A stretch of 64,000 bases of DNA from Silene latifolia (taxonomy: Eukaryota > Streptophyta > Magnoliopsida > Caryophyllales > Caryophyllaceae), in the NCBI RefSeq assembly GCF_048544455.1, contig NC_133526.1, positions 11,424,001 to 11,488,000 of the forward strand. Reading direction: 5' to 3'. The notes below the pieces were generated by a model, which was given only the letters and a program-made list of their open reading frames with translations, made no database searches and had not been told where the DNA came from. Shown here piece after piece: positions 34,607-46,879 of the stretch (its first letter is position 1; each line of letters opens with the position of its first letter). Position numbers and translations under genes: made by a program.

Positions 34607-35941
34607 TTAAAACTCGGACTCGGACTCGGACTTTGACTCGATCTTAGATCCAGACTCGTAATCATCGGCCCACGCTTGAACGTTTACTCTTCCAGCAACT
34701 GGCTTCGGCATCTGACTTTGAGCATTCACCCATTTGAGCACCTCGTCCTCATCATTGGGAACATTGAAAGGATAATAGTCAAGAAAAGTTTCTTGATAAG
34801 TGGTATATCCATGAGGATTGCCGAAGTTGCCTTGTGGGTTAAAGGTTGAGAGGGAAAACCTCCCGCTTTCGATCATATCCTGAATGACGTTTTTTAATTT
34901 GTAACATTTCTCTGTATCATGCCCTTTGCCTCTATGGTATTTGCAGTAGGCATTCTCATCCCAAAACTTGGATTTCCTTTCGGGTTCGGGAGTAGGTCCA
35001 ATAGGCTTCAACATTCGTTGTTCCATGAGTCTCTGAAAGACATCGGTGTATCTAATACCAATGTTGGTAAATTTCCTTGCAGGCGTGCCCTTCTTTTCGG
35101 TAGTCTTTGTAGATGACCTTGGAGAGTTGTTAGGAATAGATCGTTCACTAGTTACTTTCTCCTTAAGCTTGTCAAGTTGAGGGTTTGTCTGGACACTTTT
35201 CATCTTGAGAGGTTGGGCATCAAGCTTCTTACCCATTTCAGCAAACTGGTTCTCTATGTTGGAAAGCCGAGAGTTTAGGCTATCAATAGCTCCTTCTATT
35301 TTGGAAAATTTGTTGTTGAAGGCAATGGAAAGCATGAGCATTCCATTTTGGATATTGCCGTCTTCAAGCACGTTGATCTCTCCGTCGTCACGAGGATCGA
35401 GGAGGTGAGAACAGTCTAGGAATGATTCTTCGTCATGTTTAATAATATTAGACCCAAGAGGGTCGATCTTCTTGGATTTCCCGACAGAAGGGGGCTTAGG
35501 AAGCTTGCCCTCTTCGATCATATCTTGGATAGTGTGTCTCAAGAGAAAACACTCTTCAATATCATGGCCTCTACCCTGGTGATATAAGCAATATTTGTTG
35601 CCCTTCCAGAGGTTCACCTGTTTCTCTAAAGGTGGATCCGGAGTCGGTCCTATTGGATGTAGCTTGCCATGGGCAGAAAGTCTCTTCAAAGCATCGGCAT
35701 AAGACATGCCTAAATCGGTAAGCACCCTTTGATGCCTCCCCGGTTTCCTTTCAGCTGTTTTCGGCTTTCTAGGACGATTGTTATTGCAAGAGGTAAGCCT
35801 TGGACGACCTAGATTAGAGGTTTCTCTAGGTGGTGTGTTCTTTTCCACCATTCCATTTTCAAGGGTGAGGACGCGAATGCTCAAATTTTCCACTGTAGCT
35901 TGAACTCCTAGGCCCATGGCATAAACGTCTTGAAGAGACAC
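34607..35941 (-). CDS. gag: A2 gag-derived protein with two zinc knuckles (444 aa)
   Basis: Uninterrupted minus-strand frame. It lacks the gag core present in A1 and consists of two copies of the region after it. Copy 1 has YADALKRLSAHGKLHPIGPTP and knuckle C118-H121-H126-C131. Copy 2 has YTDVFQRLMEQRMLKPIGPTP and knuckle C333-H336-H341-C346. Both are CX2HX4HX4C variants followed by IQDMIE. A coiled-coil-like stretch (KIEGAIDSLNSRLSNIENQFAEM, about residues 214-236) lies between. The tail is acidic and serine-rich (SKIESKSESESEF). The open frame over 444 codons in a decayed neighbourhood suggests it was under selection or moved recently. An RNA-binding role is inferred from the knuckles. Confidence 0.78.
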   Translation of the reverse strand: MSLQDVYAMGLGVQATVENLSIRVLTLENGMVEKNTPPRETSNLGRPRLTSCNNNRPRKPKTAERKPGRHQRVLTDLGMSYADALKRLSAHGKLHPIGPTPDPPLEKQVNLWKGNKYCLYHQGRGHDIEECFLLRHTIQDMIEEGKLPKPPSVGKSKKIDPLGSNIIKHDEESFLDCSHLLDPRDDGEINVLEDGNIQNGMLMLSIAFNNKFSKIEGAIDSLNSRLSNIENQFAEMGKKLDAQPLKMKSVQTNPQLDKLKEKVTSERSIPNNSPRSSTKTTEKKGTPARKFTNIGIRYTDVFQRLMEQRMLKPIGPTPEPERKSKFWDENAYCKYHRGKGHDTEKCYKLKNVIQDMIESGRFSLSTFNPQGNFGNPHGYTTYQETFLDYYPFNVPNDEDEVLKWVNAQSQMPKPVAGRVNVQAWADDYESGSKIESKSESESEF

Positions 35942-37236
35942 GGTGATTGTGGCTTGAACTCCTTCGTGACCTTGCTGATTGACAGAACTTGCCGGATTCC
36001 TACTCGACAGAAATGACGCGCATTACAACTCGATTCGGCATGGGATCACGCATACTAAGGCAACAAACAAAGGAAGGGATAAGATGACACATCTAGACTT
36101 GACTTGGAAACTCGTGAAATGTCGTGAGCAACATCTCGTGTTTGGACTCATGGTGTTTGACCTTGACCTTTAGACTCGAGTGCTAACTTTGACAGAGTGA
36201 CATTTATGGTTGACTTTATTGACGGGATTGAAGACACGTGTTGATTTTGGACTCGAGGTTTGCTTATAGGTGTTAAGAAGACTGCTGTAGTTTAGACTCA
36301 AATATGAGGCCCATTGAGACTCGTGTGTTGAGCCTCGGAACGTGTGACTCGAGTGTTTAGATCCTAACAGAATTGGGGTACGGGGTCCAAAATGACGGCG
36401 TGACGCCTTAGGACTTTACTTGAATTTTGAAAAGACCCAAAATGTAAAGGAAGACGGGTTCATGACTTGACATAGTTCCGACTAGGACATAGTCGGTTTG
36501 AACTTTGACTCTAATTTAGCCCAATTGAATTTACATGTTTGAAAAATATTTTGGTTTTTTTTTGGTTTTGGACTCTCTTTTTTTTTTACGTTTTTTTTTT
36601 GTTGGACTTTTTTTTTTCGGACTTTTTTTTTGGACTTTTTTTTTTGTTTTTGTATTTGGTTTTGAAATGGGTTTTAGGCCCGAAGTTTAACTCGACATAT
36701 GGACAGAGTTTTGACTTATTTTGCGCTATTTTAGGCCTATGTTTCGAAAATTTTTACATTTTAAAAAGGGATTTTGATTTTACAAAAATCGTCATGGTTT
36801 TGTTTAGAAATGGTGATCATGTAAGGTACAAGCATTTATACAAGCATTATAATGGGATGCTGAGTGCATTTAAAAGGGTTTTGGTTTTAAAGGGTGGGTT
36901 GCCATACCGAACAATCAAACCCGAAGTCTGTGGAGAGGCTCGTACCAAACAAGAGTAAGGCCGATTCCTAGTCCATTTCCTCAAGTAGTGAAAATCCTTG
37001 ATACAAACAAGAGTAAGTACCACGGTATGGATGACGTCAATCGCTATCCATCCTTAGGCCCAAATAAGAATTAGGACCGTTTAGACGGGACGATTGGTCG
37101 AATGGGTTGGGTTGGGCCTAGGAAGGCCGAATAAAACGGTCTAGGAAGACCGAGTTATGAAAACCGACAATTGTCTTGTACAAATTATTCCCTAACCTTG
37201 TTCAAGTTTCACCCTTGGCTACACGTAAGTGTATTA
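35942..37236 (-). other. A2 leader, no gene
   Basis: Non-coding. The T-rich stretch at about 36548-36660 is low complexity. The segment 36890-37180 matches the A1 leader in reverse. Confidence 0.6.
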
Positions 37237-37254
37237 TCCCCAGCGGAGTCGCCA
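37237..37254 (-). other. Primer binding site of A2
   Basis: Reverse complement of TGGCGACTCCGCTGGGGA, three bases inside the 5' LTR, identical to the A1 site. Confidence 0.8.
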
Positions 37255-37257
37255 AAC

Positions 37258-39818
37258 TGTGGACAGCGGGGGCCCACGGGGGCGCTTGGGAGAGAAGATA
37301 ACAAGCGTTTGCATTTTGTATGGAGTCGCCACCAATTTTTATGGGAAATTGGAACCGTTCGAATACCTCGTGCCATGTCTAGACACAAAGTAAAGACATG
37401 AACACTAAGCAATCGTTACCCTTAACATTCTATGTCTAGAATGACTCTCGTGGATGCCAATGAACACGGGTGTTCACAGATATCTGGAGTAAGGGGTGAG
37501 GGTACGTATTAGGAAGCTCTTTTGATCGAACACCTAATCCCGCCCGCCTCGATAGCGGCCTCTACTAATGATTAGGGAAGTTATTCGTACTCGATATATC
37601 ATCGGCTATATGCATGCAATGCAACATCCAAGTTTTGATCCTAGCATGTGAGAATTAACTAAGTCGGTGGACACGTAATTAGCATACAATTGGGTCGAAG
37701 TGGGATTTAATGTTCAATTACATATGAAAACATACAAATGATAAAAGAAATACAGTAATTATAAATTACAGTAATGAAAATTACAATAATTACATTGGGA
37801 TAGGCGATTTATGTCGAAAATACCTTTAAAACGGATAATTTGAGAAAAAGAATAAAAGAAAGAAAGGAATAAATTAACGAACAGGAATTAAGGCGATATT
37901 ACGGTTAATAGTTAGATTATGCGTAAACTAATTAAACTATGTCAAGGCAAAACGGAGTTCAGGGACAGAACTCAGCCAGGAACAGGCGCAGCAGAGCTGC
38001 GTCCTTTGGAATAGGCGCAGCAGACGCTGCGCCTGTTCCTTGGCTCAGTTCTGGCTGTGAAGCCGCAATTGCAAGTCGTTAATGTTAATTGGTGATTTAA
38101 TGATGGATTAAAATTATTTACTCGGATGAAAGTGGTTAATAGGTTATTTAACATGTGATTGAGAGGTCATAAAAATAGTAGAACATGAATAAGACGAAAT
38201 TAAACGAATTAATGATAGAAGTGAAAAATATTAATGAGTGAACAAATCAATTAATTAAGTCAAATATGATGGATTAATGACGAATATGCGATGAATACAA
38301 CAAAAGACAGGTGAAAACTATATAAAAGACGAATTCCAGAAACCCAATATTGACGAATTGAATCTCTAAAACCCGGAATTGAATTTAATGACGAAAACCC
38401 GCAAATATTGGATTATTAGGGATTTAAGTCGGATTTAGAACAATTAAAACATATTAATGATGATGATTATAATATACATGTGAATTATATGCTATCGTGA
38501 TGAAGAATCAACAAACAAAACGAAACAAATAAAAGAAGAATTTGACGAATAACAGAGGACGAACGAAGAAGAAAGGAAGCAGGAACTGCGGCAGCCTCAT
38601 GAAGAGGCGCAGCAGTTGCTGCGTCCTTTCTCAACGGTTATCTACTGGAAATCCGTAAAAAGAGGTTTTGAAGCATGGTTTTAGAAATCGGTTTTAATGA
38701 TACTTTCGACATAAACCTTACAATCGTGGTACAATAATTAAAATACAATAATAAAAGAGAGATTATACACCCTCAGACTTACATGTTGACGAAACGAGAA
38801 GGACTAAGATATCGATTAGTGATGCTCGACGCGAATGCAAAGAAAGTGCCCTCGTAAGAGGAAAACGATTAATTAATTAAGTTGATTGATTGTGGAGTTG
38901 GTCAAATTGGTCGGTCATGCAAACGAGGCTGGTACTCAGAAGGATCCGAGCTTACGTGGTCGAAAGTTCAAGCACGTAGACGCCGAAAAGTAAGAACAAA
39001 GGTCTAGAATGCAAAGGGAGAAGAGAAGGGCGGACACTCGCGTGAGAAATATGAGGAGCGAAGGCTCCTATTTATACTAATCACACGACGGAATTATGGT
39101 AAGACTAGGATACGGAAGGAAAGATCCGGAAACAACCGACTTAGGTTAAACACGGAAACTTGGACAAAAAGAAAACCTTGAGGAAAAGGCGCAGCAGAGC
39201 TGCGTCCCTTGGAAGAGGCGCAGCACTTGCTGCGTCCTTTCCCGGGTAGGTTCCTCTGCGCGTAGAAAACGCGTTTGACAGCCTGTCGTATTTTAGGCAT
39301 AACTTTCTCTACAAGACTTGGATTAAGGTGATTTCGGTGGCGTTGGAAAGCTAAAAGAAAGATCTAGAACTTTCTGTGAAATAGGTCTGACCCAACAAAG
39401 TTGTTATCACCTCGAAAAGTGGGCCTAAAGGCCGGGTTGTCATTTTAACTAAATGAAATGCACATTTTGTAATGTAAACTTTAAGTTTAGCCTAATGAAG
39501 TGACACGAGACTCAAAATGAGATATAATCTCAACATTTTATGACATCCTAACCTTAGGTAGACAAGCACATTGCTTTGACTCGGGATTTGACGGTTATAG
39601 GAAATGAAGACGGTTTTTTGACCCGGACTCCAAATGTACTCTAATTACTGCCAAAACGACGTATCGTAGCGTAGATGACAACTAAGAGGTAGACATTAAT
39701 GTTTGAGCAATCACTTGACGATAAACTTACGAACTGTCACAAATTGTTCCGCGTACCAAACATGCGGCCCAATCATCACCGGGTGGTTTGCGAGAGGTGC
39801 AGAAACGAGGTGTCTACA
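37258..39818 (-). repeat. 5' LTR of A2 (2561 bp)
   Basis: Pairs with 28456-31017. GC modules are at about 37977-38042, 38578-38625 and 39185-39245, and are better palindromes here (aggcgcagcag / gctgcgcctg) than in the left LTR. TATA box at 39068-39076 (reverse). Confidence 0.93.
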
Positions 39819-39833
39819 GGTTTCAGGATCGTC

Positions 39834-39845
39834 GCTCTGATACCA
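39834..39845 (-). other. Primer binding site of B
   Basis: On the minus strand TGGTATCAGAGC, complementary to the 3' end of initiator tRNA-Met, two bases after the 5' LTR end. Confidence 0.88.
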
Positions 39846-39847
39846 TT

Positions 39848-41180
39848 TGTAACACCCCCATACTCCAAGTGCCTTACCAGGACCACTCAGGTATGAAGAC
39901 ATTACCATCTCGGTTGCCCGAGGTATGATAATCAAATAAACAATGAAGAAACAACGTTTAATTATAAATACTTAGCGAAGAGGTACAATTCTCAAAACCA
40001 AACTGAAAGTACAATACATGTTCTCAAACCGATCGTTCTAACCGAAATGTAAATAACTAATAAGCTACAGCGGAAGACTCCTATCATCATGTCGTGGCAA
40101 TCCCAGCTATCCCAAAGACTCATCTCAATACCGCTCAATATCCGCTCACCATCCCCCGAATGGATCACCGCAGTTTACAAAACAACACCGGTCGGTACTA
40201 ATCATACAATTCAATATATAATAACAATAAGGCAAACAGATAGCTTAATCGCCACACACACGCAATCACGCCAAATCCAATCATCTCAATCATCGATCGT
40301 CATTGGACCCAGCCCCGCCGATGGGGGACCGCAGCCGTGCCCACCAAATCCCCGCTCCACATAGTGAGCGATAACCCTGTCCATTAATGTGCACATCCCT
40401 TCCGTGGCGGGTACCACAGAAGGCGAAACTAGGGCGTGAAGCCACTCCCGCAAGTGACCCCACTCAGCCGAGGCCACGCCTCGCGAACCATCAACAACGA
40501 TCACAACCACAATCACAATACAATTATTATATCAAACAACCAAACACAATACATCAACCAATATCCCATTATGGGACTAATACCGAGTAGAAATCCTACC
40601 TGTAAGCACACAATCGACGGTCTCTCTTACCGCCAATCAAAAAGCTTCCTCTATGAACCCTCCTCCTATCATACAACACATAAAGGCTACCAAATCACAT
40701 ACTACACATAAACCCCCAAATCTCTAAATTAGGGTTTAACCAATTCAAAGGAAAGACAATAAAAAGGGTACACAAATCTTACCCTCGACGCAAGGAACTC
40801 AACGGTATAATCAACGCTAAGAACTGACCTTCCAAACTCCGGGGATTGCTAATTATGCGATTAGGATGAAGAACTTGTTTGCTTTCTCTCTTAAACAGTA
40901 ATTTAGGTTTTGCAAAAGTGATTTAGAATAATGGCGACAAAGCTTATATACCTTAATCGCATATTTAACAAAACCCGAGAAAATTCCCCAGAAAAGCGGC
41001 TACTCGATCGAGTACCCAATGATACTCGATCGAGTACCCCCCTACTCGATCGAGTACCCCAGCTACTCGATCGAGTACCCAACAGGTCAGAAACTTTTCC
41101 AAAACGCAACTTACTCTTACTCGACAGAGTAAGGCCTACTCGATAGAGTACCCCAAGACTTATAAATACGGAGTATTACA
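39848..41180 (-). repeat. 5' LTR of B (1333 bp)
   Basis: Pairs with 21516-22840 and is followed by the target duplication CGTGC. TATATAAG box at 40943-40952 (reverse). Four CTCGATCGAG palindromes lie at 40998-41085. Confidence 0.93.
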
Positions 41181-41200
41181 CGTGCGTCGGGAGCAAATAT

Positions 41201-41212
41201 GCTCTGATACCA
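41201..41212 (-). other. Primer binding site of chromovirus C
   Basis: Minus-strand TGGTATCAGAGC (initiator tRNA-Met type), two bases from the C LTR. It belongs to C because it lies outside the B target duplication. Confidence 0.85.
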
Positions 41213-41214
41213 AC

Positions 41215-44200
41215 TGTGACACCCTCATTCATTGCGGAAAAATAAACACGTAATTCTAGAATAAAACTGCATGGATATGTTTGTAATAGGTTCATTTGGG
41301 TAAAAACCTGTAAATTTTAAAACCTGAACTTGTTATAAAAATATCCAAACGGGAAGGTGTCAAACATGCAAGGTCTAAAATAAATCTCATAAATAAAACA
41401 TCGCTAAAGTCGCGAAACAAAGTTATACAACCCAATTATGAAAAAGGGAGACATATGTCCCTCAAAAGTACATGTCATAAAAAGTGTTTAAGGGTCACAA
41501 TAAGATAAAGCCAATCTAGGTCCCAAGGTTACTTTGCTCGCTAGCTCGTCCATGTACCCCATATATGCATCACCTACCTGTCAATCGCATTTTATACAAA
41601 TACGAAAGCCACGGTCAATGGGGAGTAACTCCGAGTTCTCCCAGCCACGAAATGTCATAATTAATATAACATGTAAACATAAGAGTATGAATATGAATAA
41701 CACATAGCCTTAGCATATAGATGCTAGACAATCGTGCTTATTATGTGAACAACAATATAACAACACATAGTCCTAGCATATGAATACTAGACCGACTCAT
41801 ACTACACTATCATGTGAATCACATAACATCCAGGAATCCAAACTCTATCAACCATAGCCGGCTTGCATCTCACCTTCTATGATTCATAGAATCATCAAAC
41901 AAGAAAGGACAATATATCTAGAGACAGACATAAGTTCCTAGTACAGTCAATAGTCACTCTGTAACTCGAGTCTATACCACGAGGTAAGGTAAACACCCTA
42001 GTCCCTAAACCTGCGCAGACCTAGCGACATGCGGAAAATACCGCATCCAAGACCCATGATCACACACATGAGTACCCCTAAGGAGTCCACCAAAAGGTTG
42101 GCTAGTACTTAAGCTGACCACATACTTCTAAGAGTACGTCAGAAGGCCATGCCCTAACTTGGATATAAACTCACCAAGCTAAGACACAAAGGCTATTAAG
42201 CCGCAAACATACACTCGTCAAAGACTATAATGGCCTATCTATGATGAAGGCCGAAATACTCACCTAGGACCTAGTCCCAGCTTGAATACTTTAGCCCGCA
42301 CCACACAAGATAAGTAGGACACCCAATTAACCATAAGAGGGGCAAAGAGTCCAAACTTGCACACACAAATGATCATACACACCCTAGCATATGAAAGGCT
42401 ACGCAAGAGCATATTCAAATTTACAATCCAACAATATCTCCAATATCAATAATAATCCAAATTCCAGCTAACCAACAGTACCATAATCCATGAGAACAAG
42501 CTAAAATGGCAAAGAGGCAACAAGACTCAAGCATAAGGCATCCAAAGCATCCAACAACCAACATGTGAAATGATAATTACGAATATCAAGGCATAACATA
42601 AAACATCCAATAACAACCAATCTCACCTCAAAGACAAACCCTCGACCCGAGTCCCGCGACGGGTCATCGGTCAAATCGAGGCTGACCGGTTTAAACCTAG
42701 TTTGACCAAACTCGTTCGGTCAATCTGGCCAGCTCAGAGTCTTGGCCTACTTTGGCCCACATCACGGTAAATTAGTACTCCCATGATAAAAGAGTCTCAA
42801 CACATCATACACAAGTGTTAGAACCAAAGTTAAGATGCATACCCAACAAGAAACTCAAAACCCAATCTATAACAACAAGTTTAGTACTCGACTATAACAA
42901 GGGTCAACTTCAAACGGTCATAACTTGAGTTCTAAATATCTAAATAAGGTGAAACTAATTGGAGATGATAGCTTATCCTCTTACGGTTCTAACGGTAGGT
43001 CATAAGCCTCAAACAGACAAGTAACGAAGAAGTTATGGCCATTTTACGAAAACTGGCCAGGCCTAAACCGCAGCCTGCGATAGTGGCCGGAGCCTGCGGT
43101 GTCGGCCGGAGCCTGCGGTGGTGGCCGGAGCCTGCGGCAACGGCCTGATTACCCCGACACATACGGACTAAATCTTCATCCTCAAGTCAATCTTATCTTA
43201 TCATTACAATCCGATTGAACAAGAATATGTAATTAACAAGAAATTCCACATGTATACTTGGGAGGAAATCAATAGTTTACATATTCAAGCAACATTCAAC
43301 AATATTCATTCTGTTTCAACACTTAAACATGTGAAAAACAACATATTTAACAAACTTTAACAACAACCATTCATGTGAAAATTAAAGTTAACATGTTATT
43401 AATCACATAAGCATCCAACACATCATAAACAACACTAATGTGACATTAAATCGTCGAGTAACTCGGAATAGTTACCTTAAGCTAGCAAAGAGACAAGTAA
43501 TAACTTGAGAAAGCTTCTAAAACCCAAAATTACTCTTCATCTTCAACAATATATGAGTCACCTAACTTATCTTCAAATTCTTCACCTATAAGAACAACAA
43601 AAACACAATTATTAAGCTTTAAATTCGAAACCCTAAAAGATGAGTCTTAAAACAAAATTGGGGGAAATGAAAATAAAGCTTACTAGTAGATGAGGATTGA
43701 AGAGAGGATTCCAAATATATAATTTTATGAGATTTGGTGGAGAAATGAAGGATTTATGGTGGGTTTAAGGATTGTAAGGAGGATTTTTGAGATGAATTTG
43801 GTGTTTGATGAAAGGAAGAGATAGAATGAGAATTGAGGAAATGAAGGATGAAGAGGAGACCCATGGAGGATGGAGGGTGCATGGTTTGGGGTAGGATGTT
43901 TGGGTGAGTTTCAATTGTTTATGTTTTGGTTCGTTTCGACGGAAATTAGAAATATTCGTCGAACGCGATTTCCGAGAAAATTAAAGTTCTTAGACACGAT
44001 TTTACTAAAAGATTAAGTACTCATATGCCCAACATCCAAACTCGTTTACCCAACGACCGTAAGAAATGGGAAAATCCCAATTTTACGACTTTTATCCGAA
44101 ATCTATTTTATCAAGGGAAAAGGTTTAAATATAGTTTAAATCACTTTTAAACATTTCTAAACTATCAAAAATAATTACATTTCTTCAAAATAAAATAAGA

Positions 44201-44311
44201 TTATATTTTATCAAATAAATTTTATTTCAAATAAATTAATATTAAATTAAAATAGATTAAAATATTACTTTTAAAATATAATAAAGGTCTTCAAATTTAC
44301 GGGGTGTTACA
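41215..44311 (-). repeat. 5' LTR of chromovirus C (3097 bp)
   Basis: On the minus strand it begins TGTAACACCCCG and ends GGGTGTCACA before the PBS. The right edge abuts copia RT sequence exactly. No second copy is in the window, so C has lost its 3' LTR. No ORF of note. Confidence 0.82.
43072..43145. repeat. 19-bp GC-rich tandem repeat in the C LTR
   Basis: Four units start at 43072, 43091, 43110 and 43129: AGCCTGCGGT plus a short variable part and GGCCGG. It stands out as GC-rich in an AT-rich LTR. Confidence 0.88.
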
Positions 44312-46767
44312 TAGCAGGAGACGAATAGTGGTGGGTTTGACTACCGGACTGAAGGTATCCGAATAGTCAGCCCCATATTGTTGAGAAAAACCTTTTGCGA
44401 CCAAACGATATTGTGGGCGTCATGAGCGGATACGAGAGACCAAGTGTTATTTTTTATCAAGGCGTTGTATTCCTCAAGCATAGCACCATGCCATTGTGGT
44501 GATGAGAGGGCTTGTTTTGTTGTTTTAGGGAGGGAGTGAGGTGTGGTGGTGACTGCCAAATTGGCGTACTTGGGGTTAGGTTTTCTTATATTGTTGGATA
44601 GGCGAGTGACAACACCGCGAGGAGGAAGGGTCGAGGCGGAAGTGGAGGGTGGGACTGGCGGGTCAGAGGTGGTTGGGGAGGTCGTATCAGGAGGTGGGTT
44701 AGGCGAGGCAGAGGAGGGAGCAGAGGCAGTGGGTTCAGGGGTTGGGGAAGTGGTAGGCGACGGGTTGGATGGTGGAGTAAGCGAATTAGGACGAGAGGGT
44801 GAAGGTAGGACTGAGATAGGGGGTGTGCACCAGTCGTCGAGGTTGGCAACAGGGGTAGGGCGCGGCTGGGAAGATAGTTGAGGATAGGGAAACTCCGTTT
44901 CAACAAAGGTAACATGGCGGGAGGTGTAGAGGCGACGAACAGCGGGGTCAAAGCATAAATAGGCGCTTTGAGATAGTGAATAACCAAGAAAAATACAAGC
45001 AGCAGATTTGGGATCCAATTTGTTAGAAGTGTAAGGCTTAAGCCATGGGTAACATAAGCAACCGAAAGCACGAAGTTTTTGGTAGTTAGGCGGAGATTTG
45101 AAGAGACGGAAATAAGGAGACTCGTTATTTAAGGTGGGAGTAGGGAGCCGATTAATTAAGTAAACGGCAGTAGCAAAGGCCTTTGGCCAGAAGCTAGGAG
45201 GAAGATTGGCATGTGTGAGAAGTGATAGCCCGGTTTCAACTATGTGACGGTGCCGTAGCTCCGCGTAGCCATTGTGTTGAGGGGTATGTGGTGGAGACGT
45301 AAGATGACTAATGTCGTGTTGAAGAAGGGAAGGTGTGAGTTTAATGTACTCGCCGCCATTGTCGGAAAACATATTAATTATCGGTTTATTAATATGCTTT
45401 TCAACAAGTAATTTGAATTGATGAAATATAGAGAATGTGTCAGATTTATTTTTTAAGGGGTAAAGCCAAGTGTATTTGGTGTAGTGATCCACAAAGAGAA
45501 CATAATACTTGAAACCATCAGTAGACAAGATTGGAGACGACCAAACATCCGAAAAAATAATATCGAGAGGAGCATTAGATTTGAGAGTCGATGAATGAAA
45601 AGGTAATTTGTGACATTTATTAATCTTGCAAGCATGACAATAATTAAAATCTGAAATAGGAAAGGATAAATTAAAATTGTTCCTAATAAAAGAAAAAACA
45701 TGTGAAGCGGGATGTCCTAGGCGGTGATGCCACAACAGCGCCGAGGAGGAAGTGGTGGAGGCGAGGAGAGCTTGAGGAGGAGACGGGCACCAGGAATAAA
45801 TCCCACGTTCAAGCGGGCCGTGGAGTAAAATCCGTCCCGTCGGGATATCCTTAAAGAAAAAATGAGAAGAAGAGAAAACAATGTGAGCGTTATTATCATT
45901 ACAGAATTGAGACACGGATAGAATATTACGTGATATTGACGGAACATGTAAAACATTGCGAAAATATAAAGTAGAGGAATGGTGTGGAATTTCGAATGAA
46001 CCTATATTAGCGATGGGTAGAGAGGAACCATCACCAATGACCACATCATCAGGTCCTCCATAAGGAGCGTGCAAGGACAGATTTGAGAGATCATTGGTGA
46101 GATGATGCGAGGCCCCGCTGTCGACAAGCCAGGAGTCAGGAGCCGATGGGGAGGCAGTAGCAGTGTGAGCTTGAGGGCGATTTTGTTGGGGTTTGGTGGG
46201 GCGAACATAGGGAGTGAGGGTGAAGCTAGGATAAGCCTTTTTGAAATTGCGACAGTTGAGAAAATTGTGACCCTTATAGCCACAATACTGACAGATCACA
46301 ACTTCTTTGGTGGGATTGGAAGGGTCAGTGTTGGGCATAGGATTGGGCATGAAGGGATGTGGTCCAGTGTTGCGAGTAGGGTAACGGTTTTGGTTGGGGC
46401 GATATTGGGCAGCGAAGGCAGTGGTGGGGAGAGGCGTGGCAGAGGTGGTTTCGGGATTTTGGAATTCAAAGTTGAGAAGTTTCTCGTGTAGGGCATCAAA
46501 GGATATGGTGGTATCACGGGCTTCTACAGTGTCTTTTATGGAGCGGTAACGGGTAGAGTCAAGCCCACGGAGAACCTTAGCAATAATGTCCTCAAAGTCC
46601 ATGGGCTTGCCTAGATTAGCAAGTTCAATAACACAAGTTTTGATTTGGTGCATATACTCAGTGACGGTTTGGTCAGGTTTCTTTTTAATGTTATCAAGAC
46701 GGTTCAGCACTAGCACCTGAGGCTCTGAACCTGACCAGCTTTGGAGGATCACGTCGACCAATTCCAT
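44312..46767 (-). pseudogene. Ty1/copia element E: gag, protease, integrase, start of RT
   Basis: Minus-strand frame of 808 codons. The UBN2-type gag is truncated at its N-terminus. Then come a zinc knuckle (C159, C162, H167, C172 in CQYCGYKGHNFLNC), protease DSGA at about 216-219, GAG-pre-integrase (LWHHRLGHPAS / CHACKINKCH) and integrase with D in FSDVWSSP, D in MFSDNGGEY and E in GYAELRHRH. A proline/serine-rich linker leads to the RT start. The frame shifts at about 44400, and the RT start ([14 protein letters not shown] in another frame) is cut by the C LTR at 44311. Gag upstream of about residue 17 appears replaced at a junction with F near 46720-46767. No LTR is present. Confidence 0.9.
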
Positions 46768-46879
46768 CAGAGCTAGTCACCAGACTAGACCTTGCAGGAA
46801 TAGCATCCAGTGAACGAATTGAGCCCAGAGGATTGGGATGCCTATCATTTGATAACCCGTCCAGCCTGCAGCAGACATT

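Larger units (their letters stand above)
28456..39818 (-). mobile_element. Retand-like non-autonomous element A2 (gag remnant only)
   Basis: Minus-strand LTR element with LTRs of 2562 and 2561 bp, the same PBS and PPT as A1, and a 6.24 kb internal region. Only a gag-derived frame is present. Protease, RT, RNase H and integrase are absent, as are the antisense genes. It must rely on an A1-type partner for enzymes. LTR ends, leader and post-pol motifs match A1, so it is a deletion derivative of the same group. Confidence 0.92.
21516..41180 (-). mobile_element. Tekay-like chromovirus B, complete but interrupted by A2
   Basis: Ty3/gypsy element on the minus strand. 5' LTR 41180-39848, PBS 39845-39834, leader (split by A2), gag 27690-26693, pol to 23063, PPT, 3' LTR 22840-21516, flanked by CGTGC on both sides. 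Without A2 it is about 8.3 kb. Pol order is protease, RT, RNase H, integrase, chromodomain, which marks a chromovirus. Several single-base frameshifts disable it. It sits inside the leader of chromovirus C. Confidence 0.93.

Noticed and set aside
36539..36958. 139-codon + strand frame with Phe-rich start
   Set aside because: Made by a T-rich low-complexity run in the A2 leader, antisense to the element.
44543..44881. Glycine-rich + strand frame
   Set aside because: Antisense of the proline/serine-rich linker of copia integrase; low-complexity shadow.
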